Assembly: GCA_022072445.1 (NCBI GenBank)
Contig: JAJVHV010000007.1
Span: forward strand, 1 to 64,000
Reading direction: 5' to 3'
DNA from: Phycisphaerae bacterium
Lineage (GTDB): Bacteria; Planctomycetota; Phycisphaerae; UBA1845; Fen-1342
DNA length: 64,000 nt
Shown: piece after piece, positions 17,118 through 30,848 of the stretch
Position numbering within the stretch: position 1 is the stretch's first letter
Layout of the letters: every line of letters begins with the position of its first letter
Notes under the pieces: model-generated
The model's database searches: none
What the model was told of the DNA's origin: nothing
What the model saw: only the letters and a program-made list of their open reading frames with translations
Translations under genes and position numbers: made by a program

Positions 17118-18722
17118 GTGAGCGACTCCAGCCCGAATCTCGAGCGCGGGCAGACACACTCAGGCTCCGGCAGCCGCTACCGATTGCTCGCCGTCGCCAG
17201 CATCGTCCCGCTGCTCGTCTTCGCCGCCCTCTTCGCCGCCGGCGTGCCGCTCGGCAAACCGGGGACGCTCACCTACCTCTACTCGCAGCTTGCCGGCGAG
17301 CGGCTGAGGGCGTCGTTTCCCGCCCTGCTGGTCGCCGCGGCGCTGGCCGGCGGCGTGCTGCTCAGCGCCGACGCGGCCCCGCGCCGCCGACGTTGGGGTG
17401 CGGGGCTCTTCTACTATGGCGTCATCTGTCTGGGATTCTGGGCGCTGACCGCGCCGCCCGCCTGGCGCAGCCAGAACACCCTCAACATGAGTTCGCCCTC
17501 GCACGAGGGCGCGTTTCTCCTGGAAGCCGGCGCGGTCGCCCGGCACGGTGTGGTGGAATACCTCACGCGTTTTCCGCTGCGCGCCGCGCAGCCGCCCAGC
17601 ACGATGAAGGGGACGCGCATCGTCAGCAATCCGCCCGGGACGACCCTGCTGGCCCACGCCTTAACGACGTTCGTCGATCAAAACCCGGCGGTGACCGTCG
17701 CACTGTCGCGGTTGGCCGTCCAGCAAGCGGAGCTTCCCGCCGACATCCTCCGGCTCAACGTGCTGGCGCTGACGTTCAGCAGCGTGCTGATCGTGCTGTG
17801 GGGGCTCGCCGCGTTCCCGCTGGTCTGGCTGAACGCGGAGTTTCTTCCGCGGCACGCGGCGCTCTCCGTCGCGGGCTGCACGCTGGTCGCACCGATGACC
17901 GTCCTCTTCGTACCCGGCAAGGACCCCGCGCAACTCCTCACCACCGCCGCCTGCCTGTGGTTGTGGCTCTCGGCCCGCCGCTGGGAGTCGGCCTGCCGCG
18001 CCGCGGCGGCCGGCGCAGCGCTCGTGCTCGCGTGCCTGGTCAGCCTCGTTCACATCTGGCTCGCACTGATCGTGCTGCTGGCGACGCTCTGGGCCACGGA
18101 GCGGCGCGCCCGGCCGAACCTGTTCTGGCGCGGCATCCTGCCGGCGCTGGCCGCCGCCCTGCTGGTCGGCGTGCTGCTGCGCGCACTGGCTGGCTTCGAC
18201 TTCCTCGCAACGGCGCGGGCCGTCGCCGCCGCACAGCTGCGCGTGACGCGTGGCGACGGGGCGATGCCGCTGGCGTGGCAGGCGCTCGGCATTCCACTTT
18301 TCCTGCTCTTCTGCGGACCGGCACTTTGGTTCTTCATGCTGGTTGCGGCCCGCAGTCCGCGCGGAGCCGCTCCAGCGCCCGAGCCGGCGCCGTCGGCCGA
18401 CACGCCCCGCGCGACGCTCGACGCGCGCCGCTTCGGAGTCGGCCTGGTTGTGCTCAGCACGCTCGTGATGCTGGCCACCGTCGGATTCACCAACGTGGAG
18501 ACGCCGCGCCTCTGGATTCCATTCCTGCCGCTGCTGCTCTCGGGCGCCGCCACCCTCGCCGCCCACTGCCACGGCCGCCGATGGTGCACACCGTCGTTGA
18601 TGGCGGCCCTGGTGGTTGCACAGGTTTGCACGGCGGCGCTGCAATGGTGCGGGATGGACATGCGCGAGGCTGAGATGCGCCTCATCGACCGGCCCGGCGC
18701 CGGACCGCGCCTGCTGAACTGA
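17118..18722 (+). CDS. Polytopic membrane protein of unknown function
   Basis: From the GTG at 17118 the protein is 534 aa with about 11-12 hydrophobic segments. An extramembrane stretch (about residues 125-210) holds short motifs such as SPSHEGAFLLEAG and VSNPPGTTLLAHAL. The general build resembles polyprenol-dependent glycosyltransferases of the GT-C type, but I cannot point to a certain catalytic motif. Upstream in-frame codons overlap the divergent mutS start and read as non-protein, which is why 17118 was chosen. Confidence 0.6.
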   Translation: MSDSSPNLERGQTHSGSGSRYRLLAVASIVPLLVFAALFAAGVPLGKPGTLTYLYSQLAGERLRASFPALLVAAALAGGVLLSADAAPRRRRWGAGLFYYGVICLGFWALTAPPAWRSQNTLNMSSPSHEGAFLLEAGAVARHGVVEYLTRFPLRAAQPPSTMKGTRIVSNPPGTTLLAHALTTFVDQNPAVTVALSRLAVQQAELPADILRLNVLALTFSSVLIVLWGLAAFPLVWLNAEFLPRHAALSVAGCTLVAPMTVLFVPGKDPAQLLTTAACLWLWLSARRWESACRAAAAGAALVLACLVSLVHIWLALIVLLATLWATERRARPNLFWRGILPALAAALLVGVLLRALAGFDFLATARAVAAAQLRVTRGDGAMPLAWQALGIPLFLLFCGPALWFFMLVAARSPRGAAPAPEPAPSADTPRATLDARRFGVGLVVLSTLVMLATVGFTNVETPRLWIPFLPLLLSGAATLAAHCHGRRWCTPSLMAALVVAQVCTAALQWCGMDMREAEMRLIDRPGAGPRLLN

Positions 18723-18723
18723 C

Positions 18724-18761
18724 GCGCGGCAGCCACCGGCATGGGCCGGGTGCTGCCGCGC
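18724..18761. terminator. Large hairpin between convergent genes
   Basis: A stem of 10 bp (GCGCGGCAGC with GCTGCCGCGC), two mismatches and 5 further bp closes an ATGG loop. It lies two bases after the stop of the rightward membrane protein and 35 bp before the stop of the leftward gene, so it is suited to end transcription from both sides, although no T-run is present. Confidence 0.5.
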
Positions 18762-18796
18762 ATCGTCGAATCAAGCGAGCCGCCGGACTGCCGCGC

Positions 18797-19861
18797 TCAC
18801 CCACCGTGACCCGAGCCGCCCTTGGGGTCGGCGGGTTTGCCGTTGTCCTTTTTCGCGGCGTCCTTGGCGGCCGCGGCCTTGGCCTTTTCGCGCTCGGCCG
18901 CGGTCATGACCGTGACCTGCTCCTTGGAGCCGATCTCGAGCTTCATCTTCTGTCCTTCGCCCGCTTCCGCGTCGCCGCCCGAGTTCAGCTCGAGCGTAAC
19001 GTTCAGGCTTGCCTCGCGCTGGTCGGAGCAGAACTCGCCCAGGGCGATGTCGAAACGGGCCGTTCCCTTGCTGGAGGCGCTGTCGATCTTGGTGGACTTG
19101 ATCATCGGGTTGCCGGACGGCGCGCTGGGGTCCACCTGCGTCATCGTGCTGGTGTAGCTGACGACCGCCACCTTGCGGCCGTCCACCTCGCCGACGCTCT
19201 CGAGCTTGCACTCGAACTTGCTGTGCGTCGCGCCGAAGAACGGGTCTTTCGACGAAATCTCATTCGTCCACGTGTCGCCGACCTTGACTTCTTTCTGCGG
19301 ATAGAGCACATAGCGCGCGTCGCCCCACGACTTGCGGTACTCGTCGTCGGTCATGCGCCGCGAAATCTGCTCGAACATCTGGTTGCCGCCGGCTTCCTTC
19401 GCCATCCGCTCGACGATGGCCTTCATGCCGTCGAGCTTGACGGCCTTCCCCTTCTCGTCGATGTCCAGTTTGATCGACTGACCCAGCATCGGCTCGTAGA
19501 TGATCGCCAGCTCGTCGGACTCATCCTCACCGCGGCGGTCGGAGTCGAAGCTGCCGCCCATAGCCGGCACATCCGACTCGGTCGCCAGCCGCGCGAACGT
19601 CAGCGTCAGGTGCGTGCCCGACTTGTCGACCGCGTCCACCTTCTGCATCACGCCTTCCACCGACCGAATCTTGAATTCCATCGCCCCCTGCGGGCCGTCC
19701 ATCTTCTGCGTGATGTCGTTGGTGCGCTCAAAGTAAAGCTCGCGCCCTTTTTCGAACTTCGGCTTGAGATGGACGCTTTGGGCCCAGGCCGCGCCAACGC
19801 TCAACAGCAGCGGAAGCGCAACGACGGCGCGGCACGCGCGACAACCGGCCAGGTAGCTCAT
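18797..19861 (-). CDS. Exported hypothetical protein (DUF6263-like)
   Basis: The 354-aa protein starts with a signal peptide ending near SVGAAWAQS. A beta-rich body follows, with alternating statements on scale such as FEKGRELYFERTNDI and VGDTWTNEI, and the chain ends in a charged Lys/Ala/Gly tail. The pattern is close to a family of planctomycetal and verrucomicrobial exported proteins (DUF6263) of unknown role. The ATG at 19861 has GAGGAG eight bases upstream, which decides against a longer frame. Confidence 0.65.
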   Translation of the reverse strand: MSYLAGCRACRAVVALPLLLSVGAAWAQSVHLKPKFEKGRELYFERTNDITQKMDGPQGAMEFKIRSVEGVMQKVDAVDKSGTHLTLTFARLATESDVPAMGGSFDSDRRGEDESDELAIIYEPMLGQSIKLDIDEKGKAVKLDGMKAIVERMAKEAGGNQMFEQISRRMTDDEYRKSWGDARYVLYPQKEVKVGDTWTNEISSKDPFFGATHSKFECKLESVGEVDGRKVAVVSYTSTMTQVDPSAPSGNPMIKSTKIDSASSKGTARFDIALGEFCSDQREASLNVTLELNSGGDAEAGEGQKMKLEIGSKEQVTVMTAAEREKAKAAAAKDAAKKDNGKPADPKGGSGHGG

Positions 19862-20000
19862 GTTCTCTCCTCGGGGAATATCTGCGATCGGCGGCTCACA
19901 GGCCGCAGAGCCTAACCGCACGCGCTCGGAGTGCATAGTCGCGACCGATCCAGCGCCGCGGCCGAGCGGGCCGTGCCGACCGCCGGCGGGTGACAGAAAC

Positions 20001-20074
20001 AGGCGGCGGTCGGATTCGAACCGACGAATAACGGATTTGCAATCCGTCCCCTTGAACCACTTGGGTACGCCGCC
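20001..20074 (-). tRNA. tRNA-Cys (anticodon GCA)
   Basis: Read leftward from 20074. The acceptor stem GGCGGCG pairs with CGCCGCC. The anticodon stem ACGGA/TCCGT closes loop TTGCAAA, giving anticodon GCA. The T-arm GTCGG-TTCGAAT-CCGAC is perfect. The discriminator base is U, as expected for cysteine tRNA. CCA is not encoded. Confidence 0.95.
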
Positions 20075-20191
20075 GGGGTACGGCCCTCAGGCCGCGGCAA
20101 AATCGCATCGTACCGTCCCCACGTGCTTCGCAACAGGGTCCACCATTCGCCGTTCCGCGGCCCGCGAGTAACACCGACGCCCCAGGCACCG

Positions 20192-20584
20192 TCAGGCCCG
20201 CGATCCGCCCAGCGCCAGCGCCGAAGCGACCGCGTAATCGCCAGCGTGCGAAATCGACAGCGCGAGCAGCTCGATCCCGGCCGCGCGGGCCACGTCGGCA
20301 CATCCCCCGGTCAGCCCCACGTGCGGCTTGCCGAACCCGTCCGGTAACACTTCAATGTCCGTCCACAGAATTCCCCCGCGCCAACCGGTGCCGAGCGCCT
20401 TGAGCACCGCCTCCTTCGCCGCAAACCGCCCACTCAGACGGACCACCGGCGTCCGCGAATCGAGGCAGTACGTCCGTTCTTCCAACGTGAAAATCCGCTC
20501 AAGAAAACGCTCGCCGTGCCGCTGCCAGACCTCCTCGATCCGCCGGCAGACCACAATGTCAATGCCGTGTCCCAACAGGTGCAT
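20192..20584 (-). CDS. acpS: Holo-[acyl-carrier-protein] synthase
   Basis: The 130-aa protein fits AcpS in length and motifs: GHGIDIVVCRRIEE at the start (the magnesium-binding Asp) and RFAAKEAVLKALGTG in the middle (the conserved Lys-Glu pair). It ends with the LSISHAGDYAVA motif. It transfers the phosphopantetheine arm from CoA to acyl carrier protein in fatty-acid synthesis. It is leftward, divergent from the large histidine kinase gene. Confidence 0.95.
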   Translation of the reverse strand: MHLLGHGIDIVVCRRIEEVWQRHGERFLERIFTLEERTYCLDSRTPVVRLSGRFAAKEAVLKALGTGWRGGILWTDIEVLPDGFGKPHVGLTGGCADVARAAGIELLALSISHAGDYAVASALALGGSRA

Positions 20585-20766
20585 GCTGCGATCTTACGTC
20601 CCGGCCCGCCCCGACGCGACGCGCATCCGCGCAACCGCCGTCCGATTTGATTTCTGCCGCAGCGTCCTCCCCCACCACGCCGGGCCGCCCGTCCGTTAAC
20701 ATCAAGCATCCTTCGTCGTGCCCGAGCGATCACGTCGGAGTTACGGGCCCCGAACCGGAGCTGATC

Positions 20767-24743
<3,977 letters not shown>

Positions 24744-24747
<4 letters not shown>

Positions 24748-25130
24748 AGCGCATCCTGATCATCGAGGACAACGAAACCAACCGCGACATGCTCTCGCGG
24801 CGGCTGACGCGGCGCGGATTCGAAACGCTGGTCGCCGCCGACGGCGCCGAGGGAATCGCCACCGCCGCCGCCCGGCGCCCCGACCTGATCCTTATGGACC
24901 TGAGCCTGCCGGTCCTTGACGGCTGGGCGGCGGCCCGGCAACTGAAGCGCGCGCCCGACACGGCCGCCATTCCGATCATCGCTCTGACCGCGCACGCCAT
25001 GACCGGCGACCGCGAGCGGGCGATCGAGGCCGGCTGCGACGATTACGACACCAAGCCGATCGATATCGAACGGCTGACGGGTAAGATTCAGGCGCTGTTG
25101 TCGCGCGGTCCGTCCGGCGCCGCCGGCTGA
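24744..25130 (+). CDS. Single-domain response regulator (CheY/DivK-like)
   Basis: The 128-aa protein is only a receiver domain: ILIIEDNETNRDML (acidic pocket), phosphoacceptor Asp in LILMDLSLPVLDGW, Thr switch in IIALTAHAM and Lys in DTKPID. With no output domain it probably relays phosphate or acts by protein contact. It is translationally coupled to the hybrid kinase upstream and 33 bp before the receiver-phosphatase gene. Confidence 0.92.
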
Positions 25131-25162
25131 CTCGCGCGATTGAGCGCGTCGCGGGAGTCAAC

Positions 25163-26305
25163 GTGACGGAAGCCCACCGGGTTCTGGTCGTCGACGACAA
25201 CGAGATGAACCGCGACATGCTCTCGCGCCGCCTGGCGCGGCGCGGCATCGCGGTCGAGACCGCCGAGAACGGCCGCCAGGCGCTCGAGCTGGTCGCGGCC
25301 CGGCCTTATGACCTCGTGCTGCTCGACATCATGATGCCCGACGTCGACGGGCTCGAGGTGCTGCGGCAGATCCGCCAGACGCGGCCCCCCGGCGAGCTCC
25401 CCGTCATCATGGTCACCGCCAAGGACCAGAGCGCCGACGTGGTCCGTGCCCTGGGCGCCGGGGCCAACGACTATGTCACCAAACCGATCGACTTCAACGT
25501 CGCGCTGGCCCGCCTCAACACGCACCTGACCGTCGCGCGCCTCAACCGCGAGCTGGCGGCCCGCGTCTCTGAAATCGAGGAAGAGCTGCAAGTCGTCGCC
25601 GACGTGCAGCGCCGGCTCCTGCCCGCGCGACTGCCCCACGCGCCGGACCTCCGCTTCGCGGTGCACTACGCCACCAGCCGTTACGCCGGCGGCGACTACT
25701 ACGACGTCGTGCCGTTGCCCGACGGTTCCGTCGGCATCCTGATCGCCGACGTCAGCGGCCACGGCACGCCCTCGGCCGTCGTCATGGCCATGACCCGCTC
25801 GGTCTTTCACGCCCTGCCCGGCCCGCCCGACCAGCCCGCCGAAGTGCTTTGCCACCTCAACCGCCAGCTCGTCGACCTCTGGGAAGACCGCTTCGTCACC
25901 GCCCTCTACGCCGTCATCGACCCGGCGCGCCGCAAGATGCGCGTCGCCAGCGCCGGCCATCTCGATCCGATCCTCGTCCGCACGCCGCCGGGCGGCGTCG
26001 TGCCGCTGCACGTGCCAGGCGTCATCCCGATCGGCGTCGACGCGCTGGTCAACGTCCCCGTCGCCGAATTCGAGCTGCACCCCACCGACCACCTGCTCTT
26101 CTTCACCGACGGCATCTCTGAGCGGTTCAATCCGCGGCGCGAGATGTACGGCGTCGAGCGGCTCGGCCGGGCGCTGGCCGACGCCGCCGGCGCCGACCCG
26201 CGGAACGTCGTCGCCCGCCTGGTGGCCGACGTGGACGCGTTCGCCGCCGACGCCCCGCCGGACGATGATCAGACGTTTCTGCTCTGCGTGATCGGACCGA
26301 GTTGA
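25163..26305 (+). CDS. Response regulator with PP2C/SpoIIE-type phosphatase output
   Basis: The 380-aa protein begins at a GTG and has an N-terminal receiver (VLVVDDNEMNRDML; Asp in LVLLDIMMPDVDG; Lys in VTKPID). A coiled linker (RLNRELAARVSEIEEEL) leads to an RsbU/SpoIIE phosphatase domain, with Asp-Gly metal motifs such as YAGGDYYDVVPL, IADVSGHG and FFTDGISERF. These proteins dephosphorylate anti-anti-sigma-type partners when their receiver is phosphorylated, in a partner-switching pathway. It forms a cluster with the hybrid kinase and the single receiver; no anti-sigma or STAS gene lies nearby. Confidence 0.92.
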   Translation: MTEAHRVLVVDDNEMNRDMLSRRLARRGIAVETAENGRQALELVAARPYDLVLLDIMMPDVDGLEVLRQIRQTRPPGELPVIMVTAKDQSADVVRALGAGANDYVTKPIDFNVALARLNTHLTVARLNRELAARVSEIEEELQVVADVQRRLLPARLPHAPDLRFAVHYATSRYAGGDYYDVVPLPDGSVGILIADVSGHGTPSAVVMAMTRSVFHALPGPPDQPAEVLCHLNRQLVDLWEDRFVTALYAVIDPARRKMRVASAGHLDPILVRTPPGGVVPLHVPGVIPIGVDALVNVPVAEFELHPTDHLLFFTDGISERFNPRREMYGVERLGRALADAAGADPRNVVARLVADVDAFAADAPPDDDQTFLLCVIGPS

Positions 26306-26368
26306 CACGCGGTTGGGCCTCGCGAGAATCGCGGGATTGAGGTTGTTTCGGCTTCGCAGGAGAGACCA

Positions 26369-27385
26369 TTGCCCGGCGCACTCATCACCGGCATTACCGG
26401 ACAGGACGGTTCCTACCTGGCCGAGCTGCTGCTCTCGAAGGGCTACGAGGTGCACGGCATCATCCGTCGCAGCAGCGGCTTCAACACGGGCCGGATCGAC
26501 CACCTGTACAAGGACGTGCACGAGTCGGACGTGCGGCTCAAGCTCCATTATGGCGACCTGTCCGACGGCGCCAGCCTGCGCCGCATCATCTCGCTGTCCG
26601 CCCCGACGGAGGTCTATAACCTCGGCGCGCAGTCGCACGTCCGCGTCAGCTTCGACCAGCCGGAGTTCACCGCCGACGTGGGCGGGATCGGCACGTTGCG
26701 GCTGCTGGAAGCGATCCGCGACGTGAACCCTTCGGTCCGCTTTTATCAGGCCTCGAGCAGCGAGATGTTCGGCAACGCGTCGAGCCGGGCCATGAGCGAG
26801 CAGACGCCCTTCGATCCGCGCAGTCCCTACGCCGCCGCCAAGGTCTTCGCCTATCACGTGACGCGCAACTACCGCGAGGCGTACGGGATGTTCACCGCCA
26901 ACGGCATCCTCTTCAATCACGAGTCGCCGCGGCGCGGCGAGACGTTTGTGACGCGCAAGGTGACGCACGCGGCGGCGCGGATCAAGGCCGGGCTTCAGGA
27001 CCATCTTTTTCTCGGCAATCTGGAGGCCAAGCGCGACTGGGGCTTTGCCCGCGACTACGTCGAGGCGATGTACCTGATGCTCCAGCAGCGCGAGCCGGAC
27101 GACTTCGTGATCGGCACGGGCGAGACGCACTCGGTCCGCGAATTGTGCGAAATCGCGTTTGGGCGGCTCGGACTGGATTATCAGCAGTACGTGCGGATCG
27201 ACCCGCGCTATTTCCGCCCGACGGAGGTCGATTTCCTGCTGGCCGATCCGAGCAAGGCCCGCGCCAAACTCGGCTGGTCGCCGCGCGTCCATTTCAAGGA
27301 ACTGATCGAGATGATGGTCGACGCGGACGTGGAGCTGTCGCAGCGCGAGCTGCGTGCCGGTGCGGCGGTGACGGCGCGCCGGTAG
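26369..27385 (+). CDS. gmd: GDP-mannose 4,6-dehydratase
   Basis: The 338-aa extended SDR enzyme has the NADP-binding start [18 protein letters not shown] and [15 protein letters not shown]. It also has the Gmd-specific SSSEMFGN, the catalytic [12 protein letters not shown] (Tyr-x-x-x-Lys) and [17 protein letters not shown]. It makes GDP-4-keto-6-deoxymannose, a precursor of fucose, rhamnose-type and perosamine sugars in surface glycans. The likely start is a TTG at 26369 with an AGGAGAG site just upstream; no ATG/GTG fits better. No partner reductase or epimerase is in the window. Confidence 0.93.
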   Translation: MPGALITGITGQDGSYLAELLLSKGYEVHGIIRRSSGFNTGRIDHLYKDVHESDVRLKLHYGDLSDGASLRRIISLSAPTEVYNLGAQSHVRVSFDQPEFTADVGGIGTLRLLEAIRDVNPSVRFYQASSSEMFGNASSRAMSEQTPFDPRSPYAAAKVFAYHVTRNYREAYGMFTANGILFNHESPRRGETFVTRKVTHAAARIKAGLQDHLFLGNLEAKRDWGFARDYVEAMYLMLQQREPDDFVIGTGETHSVRELCEIAFGRLGLDYQQYVRIDPRYFRPTEVDFLLADPSKARAKLGWSPRVHFKELIEMMVDADVELSQRELRAGAAVTARR

Positions 27386-27440
27386 GGCGGTGACGGCGCG
27401 GCGCCCGCGGGCGGACGCGACCCGCCGCGAGGAGCGTGGA

Positions 27441-28559
27441 ATGACAAATCGAATCCGGCAGCTTTCGGCGCTGGGACAGGCCGTCTGGCTGGACTACATC
27501 AGCCGCGAGATGGTCGGCTCCGGCGAGCTGCAATCGCTGGTCGAGCAGGGCATTTCGGGCGTTACGTCGAACCCGACGATTTTCCAGAAGTCGATCGCCG
27601 CCGGCCGCGAGTATGAGTCCGCGATCCGCGGGCTGTCGCGTGCCGGCCGCAGCGCCGCGGAGATTTACGAGACGCTGATCGTCGACGACATCCGCGCCGC
27701 CGCCGACCAGTTGCGGCCGGTCTACAACGAGACGCACGGGCGCGACGGGTTCGTCAGCATCGAAGTCAGCCCGAAACTGGCGCACGACGCGCGCGGCACG
27801 GTGGTCGAGGCCCGCCGCCTCGCCGCGATTGTCGCCCGCCCGAACGTGATGATCAAAGTGCCGGGCACCGAGCAGGGCCTGACGGCGATCGAGACGCTGA
27901 TCGGCGAGGGCCTCAACGTCAACGTGACGCTGATCTTCTCGACGCAGATGTACGAGCGCGTCATGCAGGCTTATCGGGCCGGGCTCAAGAAGTTCGCCGG
28001 CCTGGGCCGGCCGCTCGGCTCAGTTTCGTCGGTCGCCTCGTTCTTCGTCAGCCGCGTCGACACGCTCATCGACGCCGAACTGGCGGCCCGCACGGCGCGT
28101 GGCGAGGACGGCCTGGAAGGGCTGGCCGGGCTGGCGGCCAACGCCAACGCCAAGATCGCGTACGCGAAATTCAAGGCGTTCTTCCTGGGCGAGCCGTTCG
28201 CCGAGCTGCGTGCCATGGGAGCGCGCGTGCAGCGGCCGCTCTGGGCCAGCACGAGCACGAAGAATCCGGCCTACCCCGACACGAAATACGTCGATCCGCT
28301 GATCGGTCCCAACACCGTCAACACGGTGCCGCCCGCCACCCTCGCCGCCATTCTCGACCACGCCACCGTGGCGCACACGATCGATCAGGAACTCGACGCG
28401 GCCCGCGCCGCGATCGACCGTCTGGCCGCGGTCGGCATCGACATGGAGCACGTCACCGCCCAGCTCCTGGTCGAGGGCGTCGCCTCGTTCGACGCGTCGT
28501 TCGAACAGCTTCTCCGTGAGCTGGAGTCACGCCGCGTCGCCGCGCTGCCGGCCGCATGA
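27441..28559 (+). CDS. tal: Transaldolase
   Basis: The 372-aa protein matches the longer bacterial transaldolase class: GVTSNPTIFQKSI near the start, the Schiff-base lysine in PNVMIKVPGTEQG, and NVTLIFSTQMYE. Later come LWASTSTKNPAYPD and NTVNTVPPATLAA. It exchanges three-carbon units in the pentose phosphate pathway. ATG 27441 has GAGGAG nearby and is preferred over a start 51 nt upstream. Its stop overlaps the start of the following lipoprotein gene by 4 nt. Confidence 0.95.
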   Translation: MTNRIRQLSALGQAVWLDYISREMVGSGELQSLVEQGISGVTSNPTIFQKSIAAGREYESAIRGLSRAGRSAAEIYETLIVDDIRAAADQLRPVYNETHGRDGFVSIEVSPKLAHDARGTVVEARRLAAIVARPNVMIKVPGTEQGLTAIETLIGEGLNVNVTLIFSTQMYERVMQAYRAGLKKFAGLGRPLGSVSSVASFFVSRVDTLIDAELAARTARGEDGLEGLAGLAANANAKIAYAKFKAFFLGEPFAELRAMGARVQRPLWASTSTKNPAYPDTKYVDPLIGPNTVNTVPPATLAAILDHATVAHTIDQELDAARAAIDRLAAVGIDMEHVTAQLLVEGVASFDASFEQLLRELESRRVAALPAA

Positions 28560-29446
28560 GCGCCCGGCCCGGTTCGCGCCGCGCCGCCGCCGCTCGCGTA
28601 CGATGCGCGCGGCAGCCGCGCCCCGGCCCGATCGCTCTGTCCGTTCTGGCGCTCCTGACCCCGTTGCTGGGCTGCGCGCTGCCCAAACATCTGACCAGCG
28701 CCGAGCGCTACGAGCGCGGGCTGGTGATCGTGCTTCCGGGGATCGAGGGACACAGCCCGCTGACCCACAGCATCGCGCTGGGCCTGGATGAGGGACACGT
28801 CGAGCAGGCCATCGAGATATTCGACTGGACCGTGCCGGTTCCCGGCGCCTATCTCTTCAATCTCGCCGATCTCGAACGCAATCGTCTCCAGGGCCGCAAG
28901 CTCGCCGATCGCATCCAACGCTTTCGCGACGAGCACCCCGCCAAGCCCGTCTTCGTCGTCGGGCACTCCGGCGGCGGCGGCGTGGCCACGCTGGCCGTCG
29001 CGGCGCTTCCCGCCGGGACGCGCGTCGACATGCTGCTGCTGCTCGCGCCGGCCCTTTCGCCCAACTACGACCTCTCCGCGGCGCTCCGCCGGACGCGCTA
29101 CGGCATCCATAACTTCTACTCTCCGCTCGACGTCGGTTTTCTGACCGTCGGTACGACCGTTTTCGGCAACATCGACCGCGAGCATGGCGCGTCGGCCGGC
29201 GCGCTGGGCTTTTCGCCCCCGGCGACACTCAGCCGCTCCGACCAGCGGCAATACGACGCCAAACTCCGCCAGACGCGCTGGAACATCCGGCTGGCCCGCA
29301 CCGGGGCGACGGGCGGACACCTGGGCTGGGCGTCGTCGAAGTTCGCACGCGAGCACCTGGCGCCGATGATTGTGCGCTACGCGCGCCGCTCGCTCGAACG
29401 GCCCGAACCGGCGGCCAGCCAGCCGGCGGCTTCGCAGCCCGGCTGA
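28556..29446 (+). CDS. Lipoprotein with alpha/beta-hydrolase fold
   Basis: The 296-aa protein has an Arg-rich start, a hydrophobic stretch and a lipobox-like LLGC (Cys40). The soluble part has LVIVLPGIEGHS and the nucleophile elbow VVGHSGGGG (Ser138), typical of serine hydrolases. A late His in GGHLGWAS could complete the triad. A lipid-anchored esterase or lipase is likely; the substrate is unknown. The C-terminal AASQPAASQPG is a low-complexity tail. Coupled to transaldolase by ATGA, probably without functional link. Confidence 0.75.
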   Translation: MSARPGSRRAAAARVRCARQPRPGPIALSVLALLTPLLGCALPKHLTSAERYERGLVIVLPGIEGHSPLTHSIALGLDEGHVEQAIEIFDWTVPVPGAYLFNLADLERNRLQGRKLADRIQRFRDEHPAKPVFVVGHSGGGGVATLAVAALPAGTRVDMLLLLAPALSPNYDLSAALRRTRYGIHNFYSPLDVGFLTVGTTVFGNIDREHGASAGALGFSPPATLSRSDQRQYDAKLRQTRWNIRLARTGATGGHLGWASSKFAREHLAPMIVRYARRSLERPEPAASQPAASQPG

Positions 29447-29495
29447 GCGGCGCGGATTTTGGGCGATCGCGCACCGCCCCCTCCCGACTTCACGG

Positions 29496-30619
29496 CTATG
29501 GCGTGAAGACGATCTTCGCCGACTCGAGGTCCTGACCAATCAGCGCGGCGCCGGCCGGCGCGCTGGAGTTCTTGAACTCGCACTGCATGGCCGCGACGCC
29601 TAGCATCGCCGCCGCGATGCCCGCGCAGCCATTCCCCGAGCTGGCGATCCCGTTGATGCGGATCTTCCCGGCGTCGGTACCGAGGAGCGAGCGCGTGTAG
29701 AGCGGGCTGAAACTCGATAGCGGTCGACCGCACCACCCGGCGATGCAGGGCGCCGGCCAACTGAAGCGAACCTCGTTCTGGTTCCAGGTCGGCATGTCCA
29801 GCCGCGTCGTCGTCGGCACCGCGCTCGCCAGGTCATTCGACACTACCGCCAGCGTCAGCTCGGTCGAACCGACCTTGAAACCGTTCACGTCCGACGATAC
29901 GACCGCGCCTTCCGCGAAGAACTCCAGCAGCAGGCGCCCGGGCGCCGACTGATACTCGCCGCCGATGCTCAAAACGCCCGGCGTTCCGATGATCTCGCCC
30001 TGTGTACCCGTGTTGGACTGGAACGCCCAGGCCGCGTATTTCCACGATCTTTCGTCGCCGTAGTCCACCAGCGTGGCGGAGCCGGTCAGGTGATTCCAAC
30101 GGATCTGGCGGCCATTGGCGTCGACCGCCCAGAGAATCAGCATGCCGCGGACGACGCGGTCGCCGCTGCCTTCCGGGTCGGGTCGGCCGTTGCGCACCGG
30201 ATCGAGCCGTCCGAACGGCTGCACCCTGCTGATCGGCAGGCCGACGCCGGGCTTCCCGCTGTAGGCCGACCAGTAGGTCGGGTTCTCGACGGTCAGGCGC
30301 CCATCGAACCGCACGTTGTTCCAGCCCGGATGGGCCGGCTCGCCGAGCACCGCGGGCAGCGGCGCGTCGCCATTGACGTAGTAACCGCGAAAATAGACGT
30401 CGCCGGGCCGTCGTTGGACAGCGTGAGAATGGTGTCGGTGGCGAGTTCGGTCGAATCGATCACGCCGTTGCCGTTAAGATCGCGCCAGCGCAACTCGATT
30501 TTCGGAAAAATCAGCAGACTGCCTTTCTGCGAGGTGTTCGCCCGGTCGGACGGGTTCTGCCCCAGTGCAAACTCCGAAACGCACAGAACGACGAGCACGG
30601 CGGAAGTCAGGCGAGCCAT
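29496..30619 (-). pseudogene. Exported EF-hand protein gene interrupted by a 1-nt frameshift
   Basis: Translation from ATG 30619 gives a signal peptide (ending FALGQ) and an EF-hand-like loop DLNGNGVIDSTE (residues 48-59). The frame then becomes unlike protein near 30398-30404, inside a cgccgggccg run. One extra base there would join it to a second frame that reads DVYFRGYYVNGDAP and continues to the stop at 29496, giving an intact ~374-aa exported protein. The second part contains PCIAGWCG and ends in ESAKIVFTP. It is either a recently broken gene or a sequencing error in a GC homopolymer. The original function is unknown. GGAAAGG lies before the start. Confidence 0.75.
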
Positions 30620-30813
30620 GGGTCATCCACCTTTCCTGATCGGGGTCCGCCCACGCGTTTGTCGGTGAGCGGTCCTTACAGAACGCGATCAGTCGCGCTG
30701 GATCACGCAATCTCGCAGAAAAAATCCCCGGACCGCCGTTCCCGCAACCGGCCGCCCGCGCCGCCGATGCCATCATTCTACGCCGGCGTCGGCGTTCGCC
30801 GGGATCGAGCGGC

Positions 30814-30842
30814 TTGTCACGGCTCGTCGCTCGGCTTATTCT
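30814..30842 (+). promoter_or_regulatory. Sigma70-type promoter for the RT leader RNA
   Basis: A -35 box TTGTCA (30814-30819, 5 of 6 consensus) and a -10 box TATTCT (30837-30842, 4 of 6) are separated by exactly 17 bp. Transcription would start near 30849, leaving a 270-nt untranslated leader before the RT start codon. Confidence 0.6.
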
Positions 30843-30848
30843 GGTGAT

